DNA of 13,597 nt, taken from positions 1 through 13,597 of the forward strand of contig UQDU01000050.1 of NCBI GenBank assembly GCA_900539915.1, given 5' to 3'. Within the stretch, counting starts at the first letter, position 1, and the number at the start of each line of letters is the position of its first letter. The stretch comes from an uncultured Bacteroidales bacterium (GTDB lineage Bacteria; Bacteroidota; Bacteroidia; Bacteroidales; Muribaculaceae). Below are positions 7,720-13,597 of the stretch, in pieces. The translations under genes were made by a program, and so were the position numbers. Under the pieces are notes generated by a model that saw nothing but the letters and a program-made list of their open reading frames with translations, did no database searches and was not told the origin of the DNA.

Positions 7720-7990
7720 AGAGCCACTGAGAAACTGTTTAAATTTATTTTCAAAGGATTTTGAGAAGATTTTTGAGATGTTTTTGCAAGTAGAGAAAGG
7801 AGAAACCTGTCGGTTTCGACTGCCGAACCCCGAAGGGCTCGCGAGTTCCTTAGATATAAGTACGGCACTCGCAAACTTGGCGAAAACAGCCAAAAAGATT
7901 CTTAAAAGCCTTGAAAGAATTCCTATAATAAATTTTCGAAATAAATTTAAACAGTTTCTGAGACATAATAATTTTTATCTCAGTGGCTCT
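7720..7990. mobile_element. MITE-like element with 31-bp terminal inverted repeats
   Basis: The left arm 7720-7750 (AGAGCCACTG, then AGAAACTGTTTAAATTT..) is matched by its inverse at 7939-7959 plus 7981-7990. The right arm is interrupted by 21 extra bases (7960-7980) ending in TCT, the same three bases as the end of the preceding arm segment. The interior is about 190 bp with no transposase; 62- and 73-codon frames in it look like chance. It fills the gap between two convergent genes, and the outer 13-bp arms could also act as a bidirectional stop signal. Assignment as a non-autonomous transposable element is by structure; target duplication was not identified with confidence. Confidence 0.55.
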
Positions 7991-8010
7991 TGCTTATAGT
8001 GGGATAATCT

Positions 8011-8544
8011 TCACAGTTTGAATCTGCGTCCAATAGATTGCTTCAATGTCTTCCACTTTTCCTTGAACCATAGGAACACCCTCTTGCCGCCAAGATGCAG
8101 GCGAAAGCGGTTGTCATCAGTGGGGTCGCGCTTAATCTGGACTTCGACATTACCAACATCAATGTCTTTTCTTTCATTGGGGTCATACAGAGTGGTGCCG
8201 TTGCTGAATGTTCTGGACTGACAATCAAGTAAAACCATGATAGTATTGTCCGACAATCTTACCGCCTTGCAGTCCTCGATAGCCGGAATCATTGCTATCG
8301 TATCAGGGAAGAACTTTTGGATCAAGTCCATTTTTGCCTGATGTCCTCTCACAATACTTTCATGCTGCTCTTTCTGTCTGTCGAGCTGCTGGCGCAAATC
8401 CCATATCCGGTCGCTGTGGGTCTTTGCCGTCTGCTCAGCACTTTCCTTCAAAGTCCTGATTTCCTCCCGGCTTTGGGTAAGTTCGGCTTCAAGTCTTTTG
8501 GTCTTGCTTACGGTGAATCGGTTGGTGCATTTATTCTGTTGCAC
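8011..8544 (-). CDS. Coiled-coil protein resembling the C-terminus of a MobV-type relaxase
   Basis: The 177-residue frame opens with a charged coiled coil (about 15-75, TKRLEAELTQSREEIRTLKE and onward). A compact C-terminal part follows: SRTFSNGTTLYDPNERKD, then VEVQIKRDPTDDNRFRLHLG and FLWFKEKWKTLK. From memory, this order of a long coiled coil and then an FSG..LY..EH-like and DP.D..k.RL.idG..i..WFk pattern is seen at the end of Bacteroides MobV mobilization proteins; I could not align it. There is no relaxase catalytic domain here. No ATG lies near the front; the only start is GTG at 8544, inside the last 37 bases of the HEPN gene, with TGA shortly upstream. It may thus be a remnant translated by coupling, or a small partner protein of the HEPN gene. 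Confidence 0.5.
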   Translation of the reverse strand: MQQNKCTNRFTVSKTKRLEAELTQSREEIRTLKESAEQTAKTHSDRIWDLRQQLDRQKEQHESIVRGHQAKMDLIQKFFPDTIAMIPAIEDCKAVRLSDNTIMVLLDCQSRTFSNGTTLYDPNERKDIDVGNVEVQIKRDPTDDNRFRLHLGGKRVFLWFKEKWKTLKQSIGRRFKL

Positions 8545-9209
8545 ACCTGCTGAACATGGTCAAGACCATACAATAAAGAATGGCTGTCAATCCCCATCCA
8601 CATGAAGAGTTTGTGTAGGTTCTGATAGGCGTTGAGAATATATGCAGTCCCGATTTGTGGCTGTCTCCGGGCAAAACATATAGGTTCATGATGAGCTATG
8701 CGATTGCGAAGGATGTTTATTCCGTCAAGCTCGTTGAACATATAGGCGTTATTGTATTGAATCTCTGCCGATGAACGCGGTTTGTTCGGGAATATCCGCA
8801 GAAGAATCTGCCCTGTCGCACGAAACTGAGGATTGGCAAACATATATTTCCAGACTCCGAACTCCATTTCAGCGAGAAGCTTATGGTGAGTGTATTCTCC
8901 ATTCCGGTTCAGACGGTTGTATGCCTTGATGATGATTCTCGCGCTGTCCCTGCAACTGGCAATATCGAAGATTCCTCCGTCTGATACTGAATCACGAAGC
9001 CAGTTCTCACCAAAACGTGATGTCAGTTCTCTGTCAATCGCATTTCTTAAAGCGACCTCAAAGCAGCTTAACAGCGTGAAAACCTCTTGTGAAAGATGGA
9101 GATTCAACCGATACAGCGACATGGCTTTTCGGGTGTCATTACCGCAGGCTGCAACATATCGGGTGAGCCTTTCAGGGGATAATATGTTCTGAAAATCGGA
9201 GAATTTCAC
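8508..9209 (-). CDS. Abi_2/AbiF-like HEPN protein (abortive infection family)
   Basis: The 233-residue protein has the features of the Abi_2 family. Residues about 48-62 read LSCFEVALRNAIDRE, followed by W; about 110-122 read KLLAEMEFGVWKYMF. The HEPN-type active motif is LRNRIAHHEPI near 165-175, giving R-N-x-x-x-H. HEPN proteins with this motif are usually metal-independent RNases; members of Abi_2 (AbiD/AbiF) act in abortive phage infection. RNase activity here is inferred from the motif. The C-terminus (MWMGIDSHSLLYGLDHVQQV) is complete. The ATG at 9209 is preceded by a structured leader with its own strong promoter (9332-9362), which may encode a small RNA. The gene overlaps the next one by 37 bp. 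It is the likely defence cargo of the element. Confidence 0.8.
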   Translation of the reverse strand: MKFSDFQNILSPERLTRYVAACGNDTRKAMSLYRLNLHLSQEVFTLLSCFEVALRNAIDRELTSRFGENWLRDSVSDGGIFDIASCRDSARIIIKAYNRLNRNGEYTHHKLLAEMEFGVWKYMFANPQFRATGQILLRIFPNKPRSSAEIQYNNAYMFNELDGINILRNRIAHHEPICFARRQPQIGTAYILNAYQNLHKLFMWMGIDSHSLLYGLDHVQQVCNRINAPTDSP

Positions 9210-9245
9210 TTGCTTTACAATCTTTTATGATCCAGAATTTGTTTT

Positions 9246-9325
9246 AATCAAAAGAAAGCACTACTTTTGCAGTGTTGATTCCCGGTAGCCCCTGACTCGT
9301 CAAGCTATCGGGTTTAGTTTTTTTA
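9246..9325 (-). ncRNA. Candidate structured small RNA or leader upstream of the HEPN gene
   Basis: Transcription from the promoter at 9332-9362 should start near 9325. The first hairpin pairs CCCGATAGC (9312-9304) with GCTACCGGG (9289-9281), nine positions with one A-C mismatch; its 14-base loop can form TGA-CGAG-TCA. The second hairpin, CACTGC-AAAA-GTAGTG (9274-9259), has one G-U pair and is followed by CTTTCTTTTG, a terminator-like U-rich tail. An alternative stem CAAAAG/CTTTTG competes with the second hairpin. The RNA would end before the HEPN ATG at 9209 or form its leader. Structured RNAs are known beside abiF-type genes (the AbiF RNA motif, from memory); identity with that motif is not shown. 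Confidence 0.55.
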
Positions 9326-9331
9326 TACCTG

Positions 9332-9362
9332 CAAAGGTAATCATTTTCATCGGATTGGGCAA
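9332..9362 (-). promoter_or_regulatory. Strong Bacteroidetes-type promoter for the leader RNA and HEPN gene
   Basis: On the minus strand TACCTTTG (9339-9332) matches TAnnTTTG, with TTG (9362-9360) exactly 20 bases upstream. It is one of the best promoters in the window. It points at the structured leader and the HEPN gene, some 120 bases ahead of the ATG. Confidence 0.65.
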
Positions 9363-9430
9363 CAGTGAGAAAAAGTATACCGGGTATCCCTTCCGATGTC
9401 CGACCACTAATCCACGTCATGATGAAACAA

Positions 9431-10431
9431 TTACATAATGACTGTGAATCCGATTGCAAATATAATGCTTTCCAGCCGCATCCACAACTCTATAACTCCA
9501 TAACAGCGGAAAGTGCCAAAGTGACGATAATGCCACAGGCAATTATTCCTCTCCGTGTCAAACGCAACCTTTCCGAGTTTGTTGATTGTCTTCTGTTTCC
9601 GCTGGTCGATCACGTGAAGGTATTTCTCCGTCATCTTGATGCTCGCGTGTCCGAGAAGTGATGATACCGTCTTGATGTCGGTTCCGGCGTTCAGCAGATT
9701 GACGGCGAAACTGTGTCTTGCGCAGTGTGCCATGTAATGCTTTTCCTGATTCCGGCGTTCTTCACCCACCGGGCGAGATGTTTTCTTGCCGTACCCTTGT
9801 GGGGCAGGTCAAATATTTTTTCTTTGGGATTGTCATCCTCCTTCGGATGTCCTATGAGTTTTATCAGCTCTTCGTTGAGCGGCGTGACCACTGCGGCGTG
9901 TGCGCTTCGTCCGGCGCTTTTCTTTTGGTTGAACCTCATCACCATGCTCTCGTAATCGACATTGGCGAATGTCAGTTCCGACACATCACAGTACCGCAGT
10001 CCGGTGAAACAGCAGAATATGAATGCCCGCTGCACCTCGCGGTGCTGACGGAAGTATCTCAGGAAATTGCTCTCCTTTTCCCTTTTGAGCCGGTAGCCCT
10101 TGCGGTCCTCAAGCATCTCCTGCTCTTTCTCGAAGCGTATCTTCTCGGCAAGGGCAAGCGTGTTCTTGTTCTGCTGACGCTCCTGTGCCGAGCGTGGATG
10201 TACCCATACATAGAGATTCAACGCCTCCTTCTTGCGAAGATGCTGCACACGGTATTTCAGTTTTCCTTTCATTGCCCCGGATTCATAGACGACATGGTTG
10301 CCGTCATCGTCATATACGGGGGACTCGCTCCGGCCGAGATAATACTCCAGCCAGAGACTCGCGCGTCCGTCGGACATCTCTCATTGGATGAGCTTCGGAT
10401 TTTGTTTCAGTTTATCTGGCAGTCTGCCCAC
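9431..10431 (-). pseudogene. Tyrosine-family integrase, broken by nonsense codon, internal deletion and frameshift
   Basis: The sequence is that of a Bacteroidetes phage-type tyrosine integrase. The likely original start is GTG at 10431, about 20 bases after the predicted transcript start. Its frame reads GRLPDKLKQNPKLIQ and then hits TGA at 10383-10381, before EMSDGRASLWLEYYLG in the arm-binding domain. After KREKESNFLRYF (near 10050) the frame passes directly to EVQRAFIFCCFTGLRYCDV, which contains the first catalytic Arg. The core-binding SAM-like domain, normally about 110 residues, is missing. At 9725-9729 a CA duplication (CACACTGC in place of CACTGC) shifts the frame within the HxxRH motif; the next frame continues CARHSFAVNLLNAGTD, LLGHASIKMTEKYLHV with the later catalytic His and Tyr. 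The tail to 9431 is unremarkable. Recombinase activity is not expected. Confidence 0.85.
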
Positions 10432-10457
10432 AATGAATTAATTTTGTGTTCGTGGAG

Positions 10458-10465
10458 CAAAGATA
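10458..10465 (-). promoter_or_regulatory. -7 box of the integrase gene
   Basis: On the minus strand TATCTTTG matches TAnnTTTG perfectly. A weak TTT about 20 bases upstream may serve as -33. The start near 10452 would leave a short leader before GTG at 10431, which supports that codon as the ancestral integrase start. Confidence 0.5.
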
Positions 10466-10526
10466 GCAACGTGTTGGGAAACACCGAAATAGCCCACAAC
10501 ATCTATTAACAATCAAAACGGGCAAA

Positions 10527-10546
10527 TGGTGTACTGATGGTGTACT
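10527..10546. repeat. Tandem TGGTGTACT pair near the right element end
   Basis: TGGTGTACT occurs at 10527-10535 and 10538-10546, again followed by AA, with a 2-bp spacer (GA here, CG at the left end). It is 116 bp from the right core repeat, against 53 bp at the left end. Between it and the end lies a 7-bp inverted repeat GATACAA (10580-10586)/TTGTATC (10627-10633). Confidence 0.75.
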
Positions 10547-10661
10547 AAATGCGAAAATAAAGGAAAAACAAAACAATTAGATACAACTCTCCATTTGACC
10601 AACACGCTGATAGCCACCGATATTCATTGTATCTTGTTATATCTATTTTACCTATAAAAAA

Positions 10662-10669
10662 CATACCTT
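10662..10669. repeat. Right 8-bp direct repeat CATACCTT
   Basis: Identical to 5041-5048. Element DNA (a run of A) lies to its left and the toxin 5' half to its right, so this marks the right junction. Confidence 0.8.
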
Positions 10670-10849
10670 GCCATGAGGTGCGGAACTCCCATATGTCGTT
10701 GTCAATTTTTTGAAGAGTTCTGCTTCCTTAACCCCATATCGGACTTTGCGGATGTTGTAAAGCATCTTCTCACGTGCTTTGTCCGGAAGCGAATCAAGGA
10801 AATCTATAGCGTCCTTCAGAGCTATCAGCTTAAAAAGCGGTTGTTCCAT
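10662..10849 (-). pseudogene. 5' half of the HigB/Gp49-like toxin gene
   Basis: From ATG at 10849 the frame reads MEQPLFKLIALKDAIDFLDS, then LPDKAREKMLYNIRKVRYGV and KEAELFKK, the N-terminal helices of Gp49/HigB-like toxins. In the present frame it then degenerates (LTTTYGSSAPHGK). One extra A in the run at 10706-10711 (six A on the minus strand, seven expected) would instead give IDNDIWEFRTSWQG, which leads straight into the half at 4879-5048. The reconstructed toxin would be about 116 residues, a normal length. An ATG at 10870 lies within the promoter -7 box, so 10849 is the better start. In the element-bearing chromosome the frame runs a few codons into element DNA and stops at 10652. Confidence 0.85.
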
Positions 10850-10867
10850 ACATGGAGGTGTTTTTTG

Positions 10868-10875
10868 CAAAGATA
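10868..10875 (-). promoter_or_regulatory. -7 box of the original toxin-antitoxin operon
   Basis: On the minus strand TATCTTTG matches TAnnTTTG, with TTT 20 bases upstream as a partial -33. Transcription would begin about 12 bases before ATG at 10849. It now drives only the toxin 5' fragment and transcription into the element toward the integrase. Confidence 0.55.
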
Positions 10876-10933
10876 CACAAAATCTACATATATAGAAACT
10901 TCAGGGTTCCGATTTTGTTCAATAAAACAAATA

Positions 10934-10966
10934 AAGCGCGGACAGGATTTACGGCTGGCCGCGCTT
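10934..10966 (-). terminator. Intrinsic terminator of htpG
   Basis: AAGCGCGG (10934-10941) pairs perfectly with CCGCGCTT (10959-10966), and the inner CAG/CTG can extend the fold. On the minus strand the stem is followed by TTTATTTGTTTTATT. It lies about 30 bases past the htpG stop and insulates the toxin promoter. Confidence 0.75.
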
Positions 10967-10994
10967 AATGTATCTATTTGCTATCGCTCTTCGG

Positions 10995-13007
10995 TTATTT
11001 GAGGAGCTGGACGGAGCGGTGGATGAACTCGGTGAGGTCGGCTCCTTTGAGGAGGCCGTTGCCGAGGAGGGCGAGGTCTATGACCTGCTTGACTATCGGC
11101 TGGGTCCGGGCGTAGTCGGCTATGGCTGACTCCTGTTCCTTACGCGCTTTGTCTACTGAAGCCTCGAGGTCGGTGACTTTCTTCTGGTCGTCGTCGGAGA
11201 GTTTGCCGTCCTTGGCATTCTTGCGAAGCTCCGATATCTGGTCGTTGCCCGATGTTATCTCTGCGGCAAAGGGGGCTACGGTGGCAGAGAGGGCAGCCAT
11301 GGCTTCATCCTTGATTTTGCTGATGACAGGGCTCTCGGTGTTGACGATGAGGTTGTAGCTGTCGGGCAGCTCGCCGTAGAAGCTCATGCCCGGCTGCATC
11401 GCCGCCATGTCCTTCATGCGTCGCATGTACTCGTTCTGTGTTATCATCACAGGGTTGGTGTCTGCGCTCAGAGCCTCGAAATTGACGAGAAATTCGGCTT
11501 TGTCAACCTTGGGAATGCGGCTGCGGAAGATCGATGTCAGTATGTCACGCTGCTCGGGTGTCAGGTCGGCGGCTTTTTTGTCATCCTTGGGGATGAGGTT
11601 GTCGGCCACATCGCTGTCGACACGCACGAAACGTGACTTTTCAATCTTGTTTTCAAGCAGACCGATGAAATGACTGTCAAGCTGGCCGTCCATTACCAAT
11701 ACGTCATAGCCCTTGTCATTGGCGCCCTTGATGTAGTTATACTGGCTGACGGGGTCGGTGGTATAGATGTAGACCACGTCGCCGCTCTTGTCGGTCTGTG
11801 ACGGCTCGATGAGCTTGCGGTATTCCTCAAGGGTGAAGTGCTTGCCCTCGGTATCTTTGAGGAGCACGAATTTCATGGCTGCGTCACAGAATTTCTGATC
11901 GGTCAGCATGCCGTATTCGATAAATATGCGTATGTCGTCCCATTTCTTCTCGAAGTCGGCACGGTCGTTCTTGAAAATCTCCTCAAGACGCGATGCGACT
12001 TTCTTGGTGATGTAGCCCGAAATCTTCTTTACAGCTGTGTCGCTCTGGAGATAGCTTCGCGATACATTAAGAGGTATGTCGGGAGAGTCGATGACTCCCT
12101 GGAGGAGCATCATGAACTCGGGCACTACGCCCTCCACGGAGTCGGTGACATAGACCTGGTTGCAATAGAGCTGTATGCGGTTTTTGGCAATCTCGAAGTT
12201 GTTGCGGATTTTCGGGAAGAAAAGCACACCTGTCAGGGTGAAAGGATAGTCGACATTGAGGTGTATCCAGAAGAGGGGGTCTTCCTGGCCCGGATACAGC
12301 TCATGGTAGAATTTCATGTAGTCCTCGTCGGTCAGTTCAGATGGTTTCTTGGTCCACAGAGGCTCTGTGATGTTGATTATCTTGTCATCAGCACCCGATG
12401 TGACCGGCACAGGCAGGAAGCGGCAATATTTGCGCAGAAGCATGTCTATTTCGCTCTGCTCAAGGAATTTCTTGTTTTCGTCATCGATATACAGGATGAT
12501 GTCAGTGCCGCGTGATGCTTTCTCGGTCTCCTCCATGGTGTATTCGGGAGAGCCGTCACAGCTCCATTTGACAGCCTTGGCATCCTCTTTGTATGACAGG
12601 GATACTACTTTAACCTTTTTGGCCACCATGAATGCCGAGTAGAAGCCGAGGCCGAAGTGGCCGATGATATTGGCCGCGCTGTCCTTGTATTTTGCGAGGA
12701 ATTCCTCTGCGCCTGAAAATGCTATCTGGTTGATATATTTGTCAAGGTCGTCGGCGGTCATGCCTATGCCGTTGTCGCTGACGGTCAGCGTACCGGCATC
12801 CTTGTCAACCTTGACATTGACCTTGAGGTCGGTGGCATCGCCCTTGAACTCTCCAAACGATGCCAGTGTCTTGAGCTTCTGTGTGGCGTCCACTGCGTTT
12901 GATACAAGCTCGCGGAGGAAGATTTCATGGTCACTGTAGAGAAATTTCTTGATTACAGGAAAAATGTTTTCGGTTGTTACGCCGATTGTTCCGGTTTTTG
13001 TGCTCAT
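10995..13007 (-). CDS. htpG: Hsp90-family molecular chaperone HtpG
   Basis: The 670-residue product is a full-length bacterial Hsp90, a cytoplasmic ATP-dependent dimeric chaperone. The N-terminal GHKL ATPase domain (about 1-215) shows Glu33 and Asn37 in RELVSNAVDA, SDNGIGM (77-83) binding the nucleotide, and the lid segment GHFGLGFYSAFMVA (116-129). The middle domain includes the catalytic-loop arginine in SPDIPLNVSRSYLQSD (around 310-320). The C-terminal dimerisation region ends in FIHRSVQLLK, without the MEEVD of eukaryotic forms. The length is slightly above the E. coli protein (624) and typical of Bacteroidales. No lesion is seen. A heat-shock operator was not found; TTGCTT-N17-TATACT upstream resembles a sigma-70 promoter but may be chance. 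Confidence 0.97.
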   Translation of the reverse strand: MSTKTGTIGVTTENIFPVIKKFLYSDHEIFLRELVSNAVDATQKLKTLASFGEFKGDATDLKVNVKVDKDAGTLTVSDNGIGMTADDLDKYINQIAFSGAEEFLAKYKDSAANIIGHFGLGFYSAFMVAKKVKVVSLSYKEDAKAVKWSCDGSPEYTMEETEKASRGTDIILYIDDENKKFLEQSEIDMLLRKYCRFLPVPVTSGADDKIINITEPLWTKKPSELTDEDYMKFYHELYPGQEDPLFWIHLNVDYPFTLTGVLFFPKIRNNFEIAKNRIQLYCNQVYVTDSVEGVVPEFMMLLQGVIDSPDIPLNVSRSYLQSDTAVKKISGYITKKVASRLEEIFKNDRADFEKKWDDIRIFIEYGMLTDQKFCDAAMKFVLLKDTEGKHFTLEEYRKLIEPSQTDKSGDVVYIYTTDPVSQYNYIKGANDKGYDVLVMDGQLDSHFIGLLENKIEKSRFVRVDSDVADNLIPKDDKKAADLTPEQRDILTSIFRSRIPKVDKAEFLVNFEALSADTNPVMITQNEYMRRMKDMAAMQPGMSFYGELPDSYNLIVNTESPVISKIKDEAMAALSATVAPFAAEITSGNDQISELRKNAKDGKLSDDDQKKVTDLEASVDKARKEQESAIADYARTQPIVKQVIDLALLGNGLLKGADLTEFIHRSVQLLK

Positions 13008-13067
13008 GTCTTTATGATTTATTTGTATTGATTCGTATAGGAGTATATCGTTATATTAACAAACAAG

Positions 13068-13101
13068 CAAATGTCATGCCGAATTGTCGGCATGACATTT
13101 G
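13068..13101 (-). terminator. Perfect 14-bp inverted repeat, terminator of the Dabb-domain gene
   Basis: CAAATGTCATGCCG (13068-13081) pairs perfectly with CGGCATGACATTTG (13088-13101) around a six-base loop. On the minus strand it is followed by CTTGTTTGTT. It separates the Dabb gene from htpG and could also be read in the plus direction. Confidence 0.7.
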
Positions 13102-13153
13102 TCATAAAGATTCTTAAATCCGTTAAAAATCTGGTGATGAGGATATAAGGGGG

Positions 13154-13447
13154 TCAGAACGCATAGTCGACGCATGCGCGGTCGGCTTTGTGGCCGGCGA
13201 GCAGTGATGCGGCAGCCACGTGTGCCGGATGGTTGGCATAGACAGCCACGTCATCCATTGTGTCAACAATGGCAGTCAGTACCACGTCCCATGACTCTGA
13301 GGGATTCTCGTTGATGCCCACTTCCATCGAGTGGAGCACGTCAATCTGAGAGGGGAGTGCGAGCAGTGCGTCGCGGAAAGCAGTGGCTACCTGACGACGC
13401 TCTTCGTCAGTGCCTGTAAGCTTGAACATTACTATGTGCTTAACCAT
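13154..13447 (-). CDS. Dabb (stress-responsive alpha/beta barrel) domain protein
   Basis: The 97-residue protein begins MVKHIVMFKLTG, the hallmark first strand of Dabb-family proteins, and follows the family order: helix (EERRQVATAFRDALLALPSQ), strand with VGINENPSESWDVVLTAIVDT, helix DDVAVYANHPAHVAAAS and a final strand ACVDYAF. These single-domain proteins form dimeric alpha/beta barrels; their biochemical role in most bacteria is not defined. The domain is complete, so nothing is missing. It lies upstream of htpG on the same strand, but a strong terminator and 146 bp separate them, so co-regulation is not implied. No clear -7 box was found before the ATG. Confidence 0.88.
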   Translation of the reverse strand: MVKHIVMFKLTGTDEERRQVATAFRDALLALPSQIDVLHSMEVGINENPSESWDVVLTAIVDTMDDVAVYANHPAHVAAASLLAGHKADRACVDYAF

Positions 13448-13560
13448 AAAGATTAGATATTAAAAATTTGAGTTAGTGCATTCCTTAAGTTCGGGAGATG
13501 CCATGAAACAATATCGATAACTTAAGCAACCGTTAATGCTCTAATAGCGTTCCTATGCAG

Positions 13561-13587
13561 TAGGGACATGCCATGGCATGTCGCCTA
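13561..13587. repeat. REP-like extended palindrome
   Basis: GACATGCCATGGCATGTC (13565-13582) is a perfect 18-bp palindrome, flanked by TAGG (13561-13564) and, after one unpaired G, CCTA (13584-13587). It forms a 13-bp stem if folded. No gene is visible in the rest of 13448-13597. It may be an interspersed repetitive palindrome or an operator for a gene beyond the window. Confidence 0.5.
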
Positions 13588-13597
13588 AAGCCATGCT

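Larger units (their letters stand above)
5041..10669. mobile_element. Integrative element (5.6 kb) inserted in a toxin gene; probably immobile now
   Basis: The boundaries are set by the interrupted toxin gene and the 8-bp direct repeats at both ends, giving a 5,621-bp unit. Within each end lies a tandem pair of TGGTGTACT (5101-5120 and 10527-10546), and a tyrosine integrase sits next to the right end reading inward, the usual arrangement of integrase-driven elements in Bacteroidetes. The cargo is a two-gene operon of unknown function, a MITE-like insertion, a gene resembling a relaxase tail, and an Abi_2-like HEPN gene with a structured leader. Base composition is visibly more AT-rich than in the flanking rlmD and htpG. 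The integrase has three lesions, and no complete relaxase or replication gene is present, so self-mobility is unlikely. Confidence 0.85.

Noticed and set aside
7705..7999. Two small frames (62 and 73 codons) in the MITE-like stretch
   Set aside because: They overlap on opposite strands, consist of inverted-repeat DNA and show no motif.
9431..9769. Separate 112-residue gene
   Set aside because: It contains HxxRH, LLGH and the catalytic Tyr region and is the frameshifted C-terminal part of the integrase.
10850..10870. ATG at 10870 as toxin start
   Set aside because: It lies inside the TATCTTTG promoter box; the next ATG at 10849 starts at the family's usual position.
12992..13068. Sigma-70-like promoter TTGCTT-N17-TATACT before htpG
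   Set aside because: Bacteroidetes use a different consensus and the match overlaps the terminator; not enough to annotate.
1..13597. CRISPR array or tRNA/rRNA gene
   Set aside because: No regularly spaced repeats of array type and no tRNA cloverleaf or rRNA sequence was seen; the element target is a protein gene, not a tRNA.

Overview
The window looks like a chromosomal segment of a Bacteroidales bacterium, probably close to the Muribaculaceae (inference). The reasons are the TAnnTTTG-type -7 promoter boxes, a SusC-era style TonB-linked outer-membrane barrel without an N-terminal carboxypeptidase-like domain, HtpG and RlmD of Bacteroidetes type, and a Bacteroidetes-type tyrosine integrase. 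The host genes at both ends are visibly GC-rich, while the middle (about 5.05-10.66 kb) is more AT-rich, as expected of acquired DNA.

Left host block (1-4886, all minus strand): an outer-membrane TonB-receptor-like barrel, a six-transmembrane K+-channel-like protein with an aberrant selectivity filter, the 23S rRNA uracil methyltransferase RlmD, and an XRE-type antitoxin. Right host block (10662-13597, minus strand): the 5' part of a HigB/Gp49-like toxin with its promoter, the Hsp90 chaperone HtpG, and a Dabb-domain protein.

The key result is that the toxin gene is cut in two. Its 3' half (4879-5048) directly overlaps the antitoxin start, and its 5' half (10662-10849) lies 5.6 kb away on the same strand. 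An 8-bp direct repeat, CATACCTT, sits at both joints (5041-5048 and 10662-10669). Removing the 5,621 bp between them restores a continuous toxin reading through ...IWEFRTSWQG-MAYRLFAFWDK..., apart from one missing A in an A-tract. The insert is therefore an integrative element that landed inside a host toxin-antitoxin operon.

Inside the element are, from left to right: a pair of TGGTGTACT repeats; a leader with hairpins; a two-gene plus-strand operon of unknown function (seven-helix membrane protein with a C-terminal beta domain, then a secreted protein with an SH3-like stretch); a MITE-like inverted-repeat element; a minus-strand pair made of a coiled-coil protein resembling a relaxase C-terminus and an Abi_2/AbiF-like HEPN protein; a structured leader that looks like a small non-coding RNA for the HEPN gene; a tyrosine integrase carrying a nonsense codon, an in-frame deletion of its core-binding domain and a frameshift at HxxRH; and a second TGGTGTACT pair. 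The element appears to be stranded: its att sites and cargo survive, but its integrase is broken. The HEPN gene with its leader RNA is the best candidate for an interesting defence or toxin-antitoxin system.
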